A DNA stretch of 64,000 nucleotides from G965115915 sp965115915 (GCA_965115915.1 OZ220483.1:1364001-1428000); one strand, 5' to 3'. Counted from the first letter of the stretch, positions 1-9,343 are shown. Program-made: numbers and translations. The notes: a model not told the origin generated them from the letters alone.

Positions 1-163
1 CATACGCCGCACCCGCACACCGTGCGAGGACCCGCTCAACCAGACGGATATGCAATGCACAGGCGCCCTCTTCTCCGAGGGTGGCGATCAGGCGTGTCTT
101 CACCCGTCCAGGCACCGGCACCCGGGCAAATACCAACAACACACTGCCATTCCTTTCAGTCAT
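1..163 (-). CDS. DUF2064 / TIGR04282-type glycosyltransferase, partial (5' end only)
   Basis: Only the first 54 codons are inside the window; the gene runs off the left edge. The N-terminus reads MTERNGSVLLVFARVPVPGR followed by VKTRLIA, the typical start of DUF2064 proteins (CofC/GT-A-like nucleotidyl- or glycosyltransferase fold), where the P-x-P-G-x-V-K-T-R-L stretch binds the nucleotide phosphate. The ATG at 161-163 overlaps the stop of the upstream glycosyltransferase, so the two are translationally coupled. TIGR04282 and TIGR04283 proteins are commonly adjacent. The substrate is not known. Confidence 0.8.
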   Translation of the reverse strand, partial: MTERNGSVLLVFARVPVPGRVKTRLIATLGEEGACALHIRLVERVLARCAGAAY

Positions 164-827
164 ACAGCCGCACCAGCCGTTCCGGGGAACACCCCAGCCA
201 GTACAGGACGCGCAGCAACCACATCAGCAGTATCGTGCGCAAAATGCCGTTTTTCTCCCACCGGCGACTGGAACTGCACACCCGCACATCAAGACACCGT
301 GGCGGCATCACCGCACGCAGTCGTCTGCTAAGGGCGATGTCCTCCATCAACGCGATCTGTGGGAAGCCACCCACCTTCAAATACAGTTCCCGATGCACAA
401 AGATAGCCTGATCACCGGTGGCGATCCCGGTAATGCGCGAACGCCAGTTCATCAGGGTTTCAATGACCCGAAATAGAAACCGGCCACCCGACAGACGCAC
501 GTCAAAGCGTCCCCAGCAAGGCGCATACACTGGAAACTCCGCAAACAATGCCAACGCCGATTCCGGCAACAGCGTATCCACATGCAGAAACAGCAACATT
601 TCCCCATGCGCCTGCAAGGCCCCGTGATGCATCTGCACGGCACGTCCGGCCGGACTGCTGAGTAATTGGTCACATTTCTCGTGCGCATGACGCAGCGTGG
701 CGTCGTGGCTGCCACCATCGACCACGACCAGTTCGTGCCCCGCCTCGCGCAACCCGGCCAACGTATCCAGTTGTCCGCCGATCAGCGCTTCCTCATTCAG
801 TACCGGGATAATCACCGAAACACGCAT
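156..827 (-). CDS. Family 2 glycosyltransferase (TIGR04283-like)
   Basis: About 223 residues. The start (ATG 825-827) was chosen because the GT-A fold begins immediately after it with SVIIPVLNEE. VVVDGGSHDAT and the DxD-like LHVDT follow as the nucleotide-sugar and metal sites, and GDQAIF plus the ALMEDIALSRRL stretch correspond to the acceptor and catalytic region of family 2 enzymes. A C-terminal hydrophobic segment (LLMWLLRVLYWLG) suggests membrane association. A longer reading frame upstream lacks any conserved sequence. It is coupled to the partial DUF2064 gene downstream. The sugar donor and product are unknown; family members lie in small lipid or cell-envelope loci. Confidence 0.8.
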   Translation of the reverse strand: MRVSVIIPVLNEEALIGGQLDTLAGLREAGHELVVVDGGSHDATLRHAHEKCDQLLSSPAGRAVQMHHGALQAHGEMLLFLHVDTLLPESALALFAEFPVYAPCWGRFDVRLSGGRFLFRVIETLMNWRSRITGIATGDQAIFVHRELYLKVGGFPQIALMEDIALSRRLRAVMPPRCLDVRVCSSSRRWEKNGILRTILLMWLLRVLYWLGCSPERLVRLYD

Positions 828-900
828 GCCATCCCCACTGATCGAGCATGACCCACGCAACCACTCATCCGGACCAGATACGCACGACAATCCATCGCAC

Positions 901-1497
901 TCAGCGCGTGCACGGAACAGTCACCAACCGCTGGAGCAATTGCGCTGTCTCAAACAGTGGCAAACCCACCACGCCGCTATAGCTGCCCTCAATATGGCTG
1001 ACAAAGGTGGCCGCAAAACCCTGTATCGCATAACCGCCCGCCTTGCCGAGCGGCTCCCCGGTCGCGCAGTATGCATCAATGTCAGCCGCACTCAACTCCC
1101 GGAAACGGACCGCACTGAAAGATACCCGCGTATGCGCATCCTGATCACACAACGCCACCGCCGAATAAACCTGGTGTGTGCGCCCGGAAAGCCGTCCCAG
1201 CATCACAGCGGCCTCGGACAGAGTTTGCGCCTTGCCAAGGATCTCCCCATCCAACGCCACACAGGTGTCACCGCCAAGCACCGCCAGCGGCCGTTCACGC
1301 ACCCCGAGACCGGCCCGCGCCTTGGCAAGGGCCAGGCGTTGCACATACTCCGGACACGCCTCGATACCGTCCCAACACTCATCGACATCAACCGACAACA
1401 GGGTATGTTCCACCCCTATCTGATACAGCAGTTCGCTTCGGCGCGGAGAGGTGGAAGCCAGATATATCTGCAACTCAGGAAATAATGACGGAGACAT
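901..1497 (-). CDS. maf: Maf family nucleoside triphosphate pyrophosphatase
   Basis: About 198 residues. The N-terminal signature ASTSPRRSELLYQIG is diagnostic of Maf/YhdE, cytosolic pyrophosphatases that hydrolyse dTTP/UTP or modified nucleotides. LGGDTCV (the catalytic Asp region) and the C-terminal GKAGGYAIQG stretch are also present. Length matches the family (about 190-200). The ATG at 1497 was chosen over one eight codons upstream because the conserved core begins shortly after it. It reads away from the Dot/Icm operon with a 205 bp gap and shows no functional link to it. Confidence 0.92.
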   Translation of the reverse strand: MSPSLFPELQIYLASTSPRRSELLYQIGVEHTLLSVDVDECWDGIEACPEYVQRLALAKARAGLGVRERPLAVLGGDTCVALDGEILGKAQTLSEAAVMLGRLSGRTHQVYSAVALCDQDAHTRVSFSAVRFRELSAADIDAYCATGEPLGKAGGYAIQGFAATFVSHIEGSYSGVVGLPLFETAQLLQRLVTVPCTR

Positions 1498-1702
1498 GGT
1501 GCGGCAAACGCAGTATAGCAAATACCTGAAGAGAAAACCCGAGGGTCAACGGGTTCACGACAGTGAATCTGTGAGGTCTCGGCCTCTACCCCAACCGGGC
1601 GGAAACAACGACCCCGTAACGCCTGTCCCGGTGTCACCGGTGTCCGTACCCGGACAAGGAACCGGACCGATACGCCGATACTGCCCACGGCGAATCGGAT
1701 GA

Positions 1703-2248
1703 CTACTCGTCGCAACTGTAGGAAAAATCTTCCCCCTCGGACGCCACCGCAGACATGGGCGGATGGGAAAACGGAACCACCGCGCCACCCACCGCAGGTG
1801 CCACAGCAGAGTCCCCCGCGGCACCCGACGGCGGCACCGTACCGGCCGCAGACGGCAACTGCGCGTCGGGACGGGACCGGAGTGGCAGATCCAGCAGGAT
1901 CGATGACAATCCGACCAACACCACATAGGCCAACAACACATATCCCAGCCCGCGCAAAACCTTGCCGGACAGCCTTCGCACCCGCTGCCCCATGCCCCCA
2001 CGCATGGCCCGAAACAGATCACGCAACTCCTCAGCCCGCTGACGACTGGAAAAACTCCAGCGCATCAGTTCCAGACCATTGACAGAAAACATCCGCAGCA
2101 CATACCGCGGGGCGGCATCAGCACAATCGTCCAACCTGAAACTCGCCGTGCGCAGTTCCACGGCATCCACCACGCGCCCCTCCCCATCATCACCAAACAG
2201 CAGACAGACACGATCCAACTGCTGTATGTACTCGTGCGCCTTCAACAC
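1703..2248 (-). CDS. Unknown single-pass membrane protein, last gene of the Dot/Icm operon
   Basis: The GTG start at 2246-2248 overlaps the icmB stop as GTGTTGA, with an AGGA-type ribosome site just upstream, so translation is coupled to icmB. This gives 181 residues; the open frame continues upstream but only inside icmB. The first ~100 residues look like a compact beta-rich domain, loosely PH-like (AHEYIQQLDRV... VLRMFSVNGLELMRWSF). A transmembrane helix follows (LRGLGYVLLAYVVLVGLSSILL), then a low-complexity Pro/Ala/Gly tail ending in acidic residues. I recognise no family. Position and coupling suggest an accessory part or regulator of the secretion machine; that is inference. Confidence 0.7.
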   Translation of the reverse strand: MLKAHEYIQQLDRVCLLFGDDGEGRVVDAVELRTASFRLDDCADAAPRYVLRMFSVNGLELMRWSFSSRQRAEELRDLFRAMRGGMGQRVRRLSGKVLRGLGYVLLAYVVLVGLSSILLDLPLRSRPDAQLPSAAGTVPPSGAAGDSAVAPAVGGAVVPFSHPPMSAVASEGEDFSYSCDE

Positions 2249-5200
2249 CCGTCCTGCAACCGTGCGATAGACGACCCCGTCCCGGCGGCTGGCGCCATAT
2301 CCAACACCTCCTGTGCGATACACCGGATCAAATCGGCGTCCGCCCGCTCGCTCAGGGTTTCCTGCTGTTCCCGAAGCAGGGCCAGGCGGCGTTCGTATTC
2401 CGGCTTGATCGTGCCTGCCGGATACCTGAGTGCCAACAGATGTCTGGCAGTAGCCGGCAACATGCGCGCATACAACCATTCGCGTACCGAGATGTCCTCA
2501 CGCGTCGTCGAATAGGCCCATATCTCCTCGGCACTCAGGGTATTGCTCAGCAGATGGCTGAACTTTCCTGCCGCGGTGTCAAACCAGGCGATCAACCGCG
2601 ACCCCTCCCTGCCGGGATTGCCGAGGTGCTCCAGCATTTGACGCGCCGCGTCAGGCAGACGGAAGGTGTCCACAGTCTGCTGCAAACTCTGGGTGCCACA
2701 GCCCAGGATAAACACCGTGGTCGCCAAATCGATCATCGCCTCGTCAAAATCCTGCAGACGCTGCGACGCAAGGATGATCTCCACCTTCCATTTTCTGCCC
2801 TCGCGTATGTCCAGCATGATCTGTCTGCGCACCGACGCCACCGTTTCGGTACGGTGAAACTCGTCGAAACACAGCCGCTTGGTGGTATTCTCAATCGCCT
2901 CGATACGCTGCCGGTGCCAGTCACGATAGCGTTCCGGCATCTCACACAGATGCTGTTTGCGCAGATAGATGTCGCCACAGATGACATGGCGTCCCAGCAT
3001 GTACATGACAGCGGTCTGCCTGTCGGCATCCGGCCCGCCACGGGGTGCAACCTCTTCCAGATCCAGGCTGATGATACGTGCGTCGGTAGAAAAACTGCTC
3101 GCCCCACCCAGGATTGGGTATTTGCGGATGGCGTCACTGATGGCACGATAAAAATACTCCGCCACCGGCTCCCGGCCCATCGGCACCGTCCCGGTGTAGA
3201 ATGCGCTGACGGCACTGTCCCGTGCAAGCGCAGCCACCTCGGCAAGGTTGGGAACCGCGTACCTTTGCGCCATGGCCGCGCCATGGCATTCGCCACGACC
3301 GAACAGGAAATCCACCACCTCCCACCAGATGCTCTGGCTATCGCACTGGTAACCGTGCACATCAAGCAGCGCATCCACCGCCGGGTCCATGCCGGCCTGA
3401 TACGGCTTTGGCATCCTGCCGTCGTCCGCCATCGCACGGTAGGCCTCCTCGATCACCATCACGGCGATGTTCGGGACCGCCTCGTAGGGATGCTCCTCTC
3501 CCGTCGGGGTGGCCAGCAGCGTCAGAAAATTGCCCAGAAACGCCTTGTGTGACGGCAGCGGGAAACGGCAACCCAGTGGAGTGTCAAACGGGTTGATGGC
3601 AAAACTGCGGACATTCTGCAGACGCACACAGGTCACCTCGCTACGCCGGTGCGACGGCAACGCCTCCCGGATCAGGGAAATCATCCCCACACTGGACATG
3701 CCAATATCCAGGATGCCGATACGCGGCAATTCACGATTGTCCGCGGCCAGTACCAGCGCTGTGTTAAGACTGTTCATCAACACCGACTTGCCACTGCCCA
3801 TAGGCGCGAATATCAGCGACACCCACGCCTTCTGCGCCGAAGAACACGGCTCGTAGGGATAGAGCTTTCCATCCGGTGTGCGCAGCAGAAATGAACCGCA
3901 CCGCCAGGGAGAAGCCGGCCGTGTCACCGGCAACAGACCCACCACATCGGAAATCGGCGCAGCACTCGGGTTGGCGGACGAACGCAGGCGCAACAGCGGC
4001 ATCGACGCAGCCAGCGCGGCAGCGGGATTGCCCTCGTGGAAACGCGGCTCGATCCCGCCCCAGCTCTGCACCGCACGACTCAGTTTGGCAACACGCTCGC
4101 GCAACTGCCGCATCGCATCGGGCCGCGCCCAGGTACAAAACTGCATCTGCAAACCCACGCAAACCCCACCGCGCTCCATCTCGGCCTGCAACATCTCCAG
4201 TGAACGCCTGACCAGACGCGGGGTACGCATGAAAGACAGCAGACTGGCAACCAGCATCTTGTGTGCCACCTGACCATAGCCATCCGCGCTCAGACGCAGC
4301 GACAGCAACCAGGGCATCTTCTCATTCAGCAGCCGCCGGAAGAAAACATTGAATGGCACCACGCTACGTGGCCCAAGCTCCATCGATAGACCACAATAAA
4401 CACGCTCGCCGATCTTCACTGTGCGCGCATCAACCAACTCCATGTCCTGCGCAAAGAGCTGGCTGGCAATAGTCGGCCATAACAGTGCGGACAAATCACC
4501 CGCATGATCGCATTGCGTCACCCGCACCGGCAGCGGGTCGCCAGGCAGACACGGCATCCAACCATTCCCGGTACTCTCCGGGGCAAGTAACAGGCGACTG
4601 GCACACAACGCCGCGTGCACATCCAACAGTTCAGCGGCAATACCACCCTCCTGCAACTCCTGCAACATGGACAACACAAAGGAGTGGTGCACATCACGTA
4701 TCGCGCTCCCCGCCTCACGCAGGTCGGGGGCAAAAGCCGCATTGGGGCACATTGCGGCCTGTTTTCCACGTTCCTGCCTGAACTGTCTCCTCTCCACCCG
4801 GGTCAGGCAGGCAGGACTTGTCCACAGCGCAACCAGCAGTGTTTCCTGGCTACAGTAATGTTCAGCAAGCATATCCATCTTGCGCTGATACAACTCGCCA
4901 AGCTCCAGTTCCAGTCGCTGCATGGCCACAAAGGCGCCCTTGCAGGCGCTTTGTATCTCGCTGCGGATACCCTGTGGATCCGGGTCACGCATAAAGACGA
5001 ACTGGACACTATGCTGACCACTGTCCATCTGGGCCCCGAGAAAACCGGCAAGGCGCTGTTTCAGGACCACGAACTCCTGTTCCCCGATCATGCTCCGGGA
5101 ACCCATCACATGCAGCAGACTCGCCAGCGAGCCATCGCTGGCGACCAGGATCGTACCGCCATCAACGCTCTCCAAATCACAGTAACTGTCCACGCTCAGT

Positions 5201-5271
5201 CCCAATGAACGCGCCAGCGACCAACACAGATAATCCAGATTGAACAGCAGCCGATCAGCCAATCCCAACAT
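2242..5271 (-). CDS. icmB: Dot/Icm (type IVB) secretion ATPase IcmB/DotO, VirB4/TraU-like
   Basis: About 1009 residues, the expected size for IcmB/DotO and IncI TraU. It is the inner-membrane/cytosolic ATPase of type IVB secretion. The Walker A motif FAPMGSGKSVLMNSLN lies near residue 485 and a Walker B-type RLCFDEFH in the C-terminal third, followed by an arginine-rich QRLQDFDEAM segment; this is the VirB4/TraC superfamily layout. The N-terminal half has the divergent VirB4-type domain. ATG 5271 was chosen because a G-rich ribosome site (CAGGGGGG) precedes it; a TTG at 5304 is the alternative. It lies downstream of icmD without the icmJ/dotN gene found in Legionella. Confidence 0.88.
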   Translation of the reverse strand: MLGLADRLLFNLDYLCWSLARSLGLSVDSYCDLESVDGGTILVASDGSLASLLHVMGSRSMIGEQEFVVLKQRLAGFLGAQMDSGQHSVQFVFMRDPDPQGIRSEIQSACKGAFVAMQRLELELGELYQRKMDMLAEHYCSQETLLVALWTSPACLTRVERRQFRQERGKQAAMCPNAAFAPDLREAGSAIRDVHHSFVLSMLQELQEGGIAAELLDVHAALCASRLLLAPESTGNGWMPCLPGDPLPVRVTQCDHAGDLSALLWPTIASQLFAQDMELVDARTVKIGERVYCGLSMELGPRSVVPFNVFFRRLLNEKMPWLLSLRLSADGYGQVAHKMLVASLLSFMRTPRLVRRSLEMLQAEMERGGVCVGLQMQFCTWARPDAMRQLRERVAKLSRAVQSWGGIEPRFHEGNPAAALAASMPLLRLRSSANPSAAPISDVVGLLPVTRPASPWRCGSFLLRTPDGKLYPYEPCSSAQKAWVSLIFAPMGSGKSVLMNSLNTALVLAADNRELPRIGILDIGMSSVGMISLIREALPSHRRSEVTCVRLQNVRSFAINPFDTPLGCRFPLPSHKAFLGNFLTLLATPTGEEHPYEAVPNIAVMVIEEAYRAMADDGRMPKPYQAGMDPAVDALLDVHGYQCDSQSIWWEVVDFLFGRGECHGAAMAQRYAVPNLAEVAALARDSAVSAFYTGTVPMGREPVAEYFYRAISDAIRKYPILGGASSFSTDARIISLDLEEVAPRGGPDADRQTAVMYMLGRHVICGDIYLRKQHLCEMPERYRDWHRQRIEAIENTTKRLCFDEFHRTETVASVRRQIMLDIREGRKWKVEIILASQRLQDFDEAMIDLATTVFILGCGTQSLQQTVDTFRLPDAARQMLEHLGNPGREGSRLIAWFDTAAGKFSHLLSNTLSAEEIWAYSTTREDISVREWLYARMLPATARHLLALRYPAGTIKPEYERRLALLREQQETLSERADADLIRCIAQEVLDMAPAAGTGSSIARLQDGC

Positions 5272-5316
5272 TGCGGGCCACCCCCCTGTCCATGGCCGTA
5301 CCAATACAGGCCCGCA

Positions 5317-5781
5317 TCAATCGACCCCGAGCGCGTTAAGGCCCATATTCGCCTCATTGCTGCCGAAACTGGTGCCGGACAGCACGCCGGAAAACGCGAT
5401 CAGTGATAGCAGCAGACTACCTACCACTATATAGATCAAACCCTCGGCAATGGAGGCTTGACGCTTGTGCGCAATCGTGAACTTGTACAAGCCAACGCCA
5501 ACGCAGACAAGGCCCAGCACGGAAAAGACAATCAGCAACAAGGGGCCGGCCCCCTTCAAATTTGCTGTCCAGCGCTCAAACACACTTTTCAGGTCGTTGG
5601 CCTGGACCGGCAACGAGACCATCAGCGCAAACACGGCACAACCGGACGCCGACCAGCAGCGCGCCGCATATCCAACAACATGTGACAACCAAGCCCCACG
5701 ATATGATCGCATCCCCGCTGTGCGACTGTCCGGCCGTCGCTCGCGTCCCCCGGTCGTATCCTGCGTGTTTTCAGAATTCAT
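5317..5781 (-). CDS. icmD: IcmD/DotP-like small membrane protein
   Basis: 154 residues from the ATG at 5781, which has GGAG eight bases upstream. A signal-like hydrophobic segment (CAVFALMVSLPVQA) is followed by two transmembrane helices (GPLLLIVFSVLGLVCVGVGL and IYIVVGSLLLSLIAFSGVL). This TM layout, the NDLKSVFERW start of the mature part, and the position between icmC and icmB match IcmD/DotP and IncI TraR. It is an inner-membrane component of the type IVB apparatus with no known enzymatic activity. Assignment rests on topology and gene order more than on sequence motifs. Confidence 0.75.
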   Translation of the reverse strand: MNSENTQDTTGGRERRPDSRTAGMRSYRGAWLSHVVGYAARCWSASGCAVFALMVSLPVQANDLKSVFERWTANLKGAGPLLLIVFSVLGLVCVGVGLYKFTIAHKRQASIAEGLIYIVVGSLLLSLIAFSGVLSGTSFGSNEANMGLNALGVD

Positions 5782-5825
5782 GTTTTGCACTCCAACTCGT
5801 AATCCAGTGTGATACCTGCGTGACA

Positions 5826-6362
5826 TCAAACCCCGACGATCCGACTCAACCGGGTATCGATGCCGAGCTGCAAACCGATGGCATGAGCAAAGGCCTGCAG
5901 ATTAACCAGACAAACCCCTCCCAGCAGATGGGACAGGCCACGCGCCAACGCACCATGCTGCGACCCCACCCCGGCCTGCGAGATCAGATACAGGCCACGC
6001 CCCCCGGCTATCCAACCGATCAAGGCCATAAAGTCAATCACCGCCAGCAGCAACACACGCTCGGGCACATGCCGGCCCGGGTCAATGGCGGACAGGATGC
6101 GTCTCGGGTCAGTCTCCAGAAACAAGCTGGCGGTCAGGGCTTCCATCGTCCCGGGCAAAGCCAGTAACAACGAACCGCACAACAGGGCCAGACAGGCCGA
6201 GCCCCCGGCGGCCCGCTTTGCGGCGCAACGCAGCAAGCGCAACAGGCCCAGCCCAAGCAGCAACAGACCACTGAGGTAGGCACATACGAAGATCAGTTGC
6301 TGCAGGGCCGGGAACGAACGGCTAAGATTGACCAGCATGGCAGTGGGAGTGGCTGCGTCCAT
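5826..6362 (-). CDS. icmC: IcmC/DotE-like inner-membrane protein
   Basis: About 178 residues with four clear hydrophobic segments (LIFVCAYLSGLLLLGLGLL, ACLALLCGSLLLALPG, VLLLAVIDFMALIGWIAG, and a weaker one near ALARGLSHLLGGVCLVNLQA). This four-TM pattern, the AMLVNLSRSFPALQQLI start and the location between the dotF-like gene and icmD match IcmC/DotE and IncI TraQ. The start could be ATG 6362 or TTG 6371; both lie against the upstream stop codon. It is a structural part of the type IVB channel in the inner membrane. Confidence 0.75.
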   Translation of the reverse strand: MDAATPTAMLVNLSRSFPALQQLIFVCAYLSGLLLLGLGLLRLLRCAAKRAAGGSACLALLCGSLLLALPGTMEALTASLFLETDPRRILSAIDPGRHVPERVLLLAVIDFMALIGWIAGGRGLYLISQAGVGSQHGALARGLSHLLGGVCLVNLQAFAHAIGLQLGIDTRLSRIVGV

Positions 6363-6367
6363 TGCAC

Positions 6368-7246
6368 TCAATGTGTCTGCATGAAGCGACGCTGGGTAGT
6401 CCGCACCTGGCCGGTGTGCGGGTCTATATGTAGTATACGGCCAGCACCGGGCACCTCCTCACCGACCCGAAACAATCGCGGTCGGTCAGCGCCACGCCGT
6501 AGCGCCACCTGAGCATTCCCCATGCCGATAATCCTCCAGTCAGACTGTGTCCGGTGCGGCGGCGCATATGTCCGACCACCCGGGACAAATCCGATCGATC
6601 CGCTATCCCCGCCACAAGATTCCGCACCGGACAGGCGCAACCGGTCGCCAGGATATATCAGGTGTGGGTCACGCAACCGATTCCACACGGACAGGCAGCC
6701 GGCGTCCAATCCATAACGGCCGGCGATAACGCCCAGCGTCTCTCCCGCCGCGACGATGTGCACACCATCCACCGCCTGCGGCGCAGACGACATGGAACGC
6801 TCGCCCGCACCCACCACGGGCCGCTCCGCTCTGCTGGACGATCGTTTCCTGCCCAGCTCCGCCACAGATTCCGACAGCAACATCAGTTCATCGCGCAGAT
6901 TATCGAACTCATGGCGCAAATCACGCATCTCGGCGGCAAAATCCTGTCCCGGCATCGACCCGGGCATGGCCGCAACCCCCGGTGCCGGCACCGCGGTCCG
7001 CACCTCCCGGGCCAATACCGGCTCCGGCGACCGCACCTGTGCGTCTATCCCGCCAGGCGCATGCTGTGCATCATCCACCACATTGGCCGGATTCAGCCGC
7101 TGTACTTCGGCATGCGCGTTTTTCTCGGCCTTCCCGGTACGCAGGAACAGGCCACAAACCAATACCAACGCAATGAAGACGCACAGGCCCAGCGATGTCC
7201 AGGCCAGATGACGATCACGCCGTGTGGCCGGAAATATCATATGCAC
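6368..7246 (-). CDS. DotF/IcmG-position protein with a LysM domain
   Basis: About 292 residues. The start was set at GTG 7246 because GAGGAG lies six bases before it; ATG 7240 and ATG 7306 are alternatives, the latter overlapping the icmE end. A short cytosolic N-terminus is followed by one TM helix (LGLCVFIALVLVCGLFL), a Pro/Ala-rich linker, a heptad-rich coiled coil (DLRHEFDNLRDELMLLSESV) and a LysM peptidoglycan-binding domain (HIVAAGETLGVIAGRYG ... LIYPGDRLRL). The tail resembles a small beta domain. Order and topology fit DotF/IcmG (TraP in IncI), a bitopic core-complex protein. The LysM domain is not something I know from DotF and may anchor the apparatus to peptidoglycan. Confidence 0.68.
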   Translation of the reverse strand: MHMIFPATRRDRHLAWTSLGLCVFIALVLVCGLFLRTGKAEKNAHAEVQRLNPANVVDDAQHAPGGIDAQVRSPEPVLAREVRTAVPAPGVAAMPGSMPGQDFAAEMRDLRHEFDNLRDELMLLSESVAELGRKRSSSRAERPVVGAGERSMSSAPQAVDGVHIVAAGETLGVIAGRYGLDAGCLSVWNRLRDPHLIYPGDRLRLSGAESCGGDSGSIGFVPGGRTYAPPHRTQSDWRIIGMGNAQVALRRGADRPRLFRVGEEVPGAGRILHIDPHTGQVRTTQRRFMQTH

Positions 7247-7286
7247 CACCTGCTCCTCAGAGGCCGTCGCTGCCAGTGAGACAACT

Positions 7287-8441
7287 TCATGGCATATCCG
7301 GCGCATCCTGCACCGATACCTGGCCACGCCCGCCGGCGCTCGGCGCCTCACCGGCCACCACCGCGGTACGATACACATCCTCCAGGAACAGCACGGCGAA
7401 GTCCTGTCCCGCAGGCACCCGCACGGTGGGGGGACGACGTGTGTCGGCGATGTCGCTGACGATCCCGGTCCCCACCTCGGCGGCGGCAACCTTCAATTCC
7501 CGCTGCAAACTGCTGTCTCCATGGACCACTGTAGCGCCGCCGAGCGGGCTGTGGATCACGGAACGCTGCTCCTGACTCGCCACCCGGCCCAGACCAACGG
7601 CAAAACGCGCCGCCGCCGGCAAGATATAGTTCCGCAGGATATGATGATCCACGTTGCCAGCCAGCGACGGCAGGCTCGCATCCGGATCGACCCCGACCGC
7701 ACGGATCGCATACAACGCCTCACCACGACCCGGATTCATCCGGTTGAACTCCAGCACCACCCGCTCCCGAATTTGCCGAAACCCTCCCAGCAGACGTGCC
7801 CCGTCATAGTGGCCACCCCGGATCACCGCGCTGACAGTGCCGGGATAGTCGCTGTTGATAGCGGTCTCCAACCGGGCGTACATCACACTCCCACCTTCGA
7901 TCAGTATCCGCCTCTGCTGATCGGGTTCCGGCACCGAAGGCCCGGTATCCGCCGGCTGGGGAACAACTGGCCGAGCAAGACGGGTCAGTACCACAGCATG
8001 CGGCATGGGTTTCCAGTTCGCCATGACAGCCCGCATCTCCTCCAGCATGCCGGCCCTGTGCAAACCGGACGAATACTCCGGCTGCACCTGCCGGTATCCG
8101 GGTTCGACCACATCGGCTATCCGTTCCTGCCGCACCGTCTCCACGGTACGCTGGGCAAATGGACTCGCGGACAAGGTGGCCACCATGGATTCGCCCTGCT
8201 CACTGGCCTGCTGATAAATCGACAGGTTCTGTTCGTCCAGCAACTGACGATAGGCCTCGGTCTCATTGTCACCCGCGGGGGCAGACTTGATGGCGGGGGT
8301 AGCTGCCAGTCTGGCATCCGCGTCGGTCTGCCCCGCACCGGTCATCAACAACACACTGAGCGTTGCGACAATGGCAAAAAACAGCACACACAGAAACAAC
8401 ACCATGCGTTTCTGGGCATCGGCCTGATGGGAACCACTCAT
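7287..8441 (-). CDS. icmE: DotG/IcmE core-complex protein, short form
   Basis: 384 residues from ATG 8441, which overlaps the icmK stop as ATGA. One N-terminal TM helix (MVLFLCVLFFAIVATLSVLL) leads to a periplasmic part. The C-terminal third carries the DotG/TraO/VirB10-like core: YARLETAINSDYPGTVSAVI, then GARLLGGFRQIRERVVLEFN. DotG forms the channel of the type IVB outer-membrane core complex. Legionella and Coxiella DotG exceed 1000 residues because of pentapeptide-type repeats; those repeats are absent here, so the size is closer to IncI TraO (about 430). The last part has the RVPAGQDFAVLFLEDVYR stretch typical of TrbI/VirB10 domains. Confidence 0.87.
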   Translation of the reverse strand: MSGSHQADAQKRMVLFLCVLFFAIVATLSVLLMTGAGQTDADARLAATPAIKSAPAGDNETEAYRQLLDEQNLSIYQQASEQGESMVATLSASPFAQRTVETVRQERIADVVEPGYRQVQPEYSSGLHRAGMLEEMRAVMANWKPMPHAVVLTRLARPVVPQPADTGPSVPEPDQQRRILIEGGSVMYARLETAINSDYPGTVSAVIRGGHYDGARLLGGFRQIRERVVLEFNRMNPGRGEALYAIRAVGVDPDASLPSLAGNVDHHILRNYILPAAARFAVGLGRVASQEQRSVIHSPLGGATVVHGDSSLQRELKVAAAEVGTGIVSDIADTRRPPTVRVPAGQDFAVLFLEDVYRTAVVAGEAPSAGGRGQVSVQDAPDMP

Positions 8442-9343
8442 TGCAACAGCGACTCCGTCTCCAGTTTCACGTTGTGGCTGTTCCCCTGACGGTCCAGCGC
8501 AATGACCGAAGGCGTCCACGACAGTTCATAGGCCATCATCTCGCCCGCCCCGGCCACCTGTGAACGGAATGCCGGAGAGAGCAGCTCGAACCTCCCGCGC
8601 AGCCACAGCGTATCCTGATGGCGCCATGCGCCACGCACCAACGCATTCGAAGGCTGTAACCGGATGCTCGACTGTGGCGGAACACCATCCAGCACACCGA
8701 GCAGCGTGCTATCCTCCACCGCCACCGTCATATCGCCGGGCGGCAGCTCGGCATTCGGTCCCACGGCATCCACCAGCACGCTGACTCGATCATGGAAATG
8801 CTCCACCCGGGTACTTGCGTTCAGCGTCAGACTGATCGGGGTACTCTCTCCCTGAAGCTGCAGCACCAGGTTGCTACGACCAAAACTGGTCTGCGGGGTG
8901 ATGGTCAACACATTCACATCCGCAACATCCGGAACCGTGACGTGATAACGCTGTGGGTCCCCCACCGTGTAACTCACCACGGGCCAGGGTGCCGCATACC
9001 GATCCACAATCTCAATCCCCACCGCATGGCCAGACAACAACGTGATCAGCGGAGTGAGCGCCCCGGCCTGCAACGACACCGAGAGCGTCTTCAGCGTAGT
9101 ACTGGAAGGCGGTACCACATCGTGGATCGCACGCTGCTTGGTCTCCACCACCTCACGTAGACGACGGATCTCGACCGGGCTCAGCGGCATGATGCCATCC
9201 ACCGCGGCGGAAAAGGCATCCGCCCCCTCCGGCTCACGCGCTTGCTGTGGCATGGCCACCGATATCCAGCCGCACAGTACCAGACCCAGAAACCGTATCC
9301 CACGCAACGATGCCACCTCCCGTCGTGCTCCCACTCCCGTCAC
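8438..9343 (-). CDS. icmK: DotH/IcmK outer-membrane core protein
   Basis: 301 residues. The GTG start overlaps the dotI stop as GTGA. The N-terminus has a signal sequence (LGLVLCGWISVAMPQQA). The mature part begins with PLSPVEIRRLREVVETKQRA and continues with GHAVGIEIVDRYAAPWPVVS and NVLTITPQTSFGRSNLVLQL, which are conserved DotH/TraN stretches. DotH builds the outer-membrane ring with DotC, DotD and DotG. Length is typical for IncI TraN (about 330) and slightly shorter than Legionella DotH (about 360). The lipoproteins DotC and DotD are not in the window. Confidence 0.88.
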   Translation of the reverse strand: MTGVGARREVASLRGIRFLGLVLCGWISVAMPQQAREPEGADAFSAAVDGIMPLSPVEIRRLREVVETKQRAIHDVVPPSSTTLKTLSVSLQAGALTPLITLLSGHAVGIEIVDRYAAPWPVVSYTVGDPQRYHVTVPDVADVNVLTITPQTSFGRSNLVLQLQGESTPISLTLNASTRVEHFHDRVSVLVDAVGPNAELPPGDMTVAVEDSTLLGVLDGVPPQSSIRLQPSNALVRGAWRHQDTLWLRGRFELLSPAFRSQVAGAGEMMAYELSWTPSVIALDRQGNSHNVKLETESLLQ

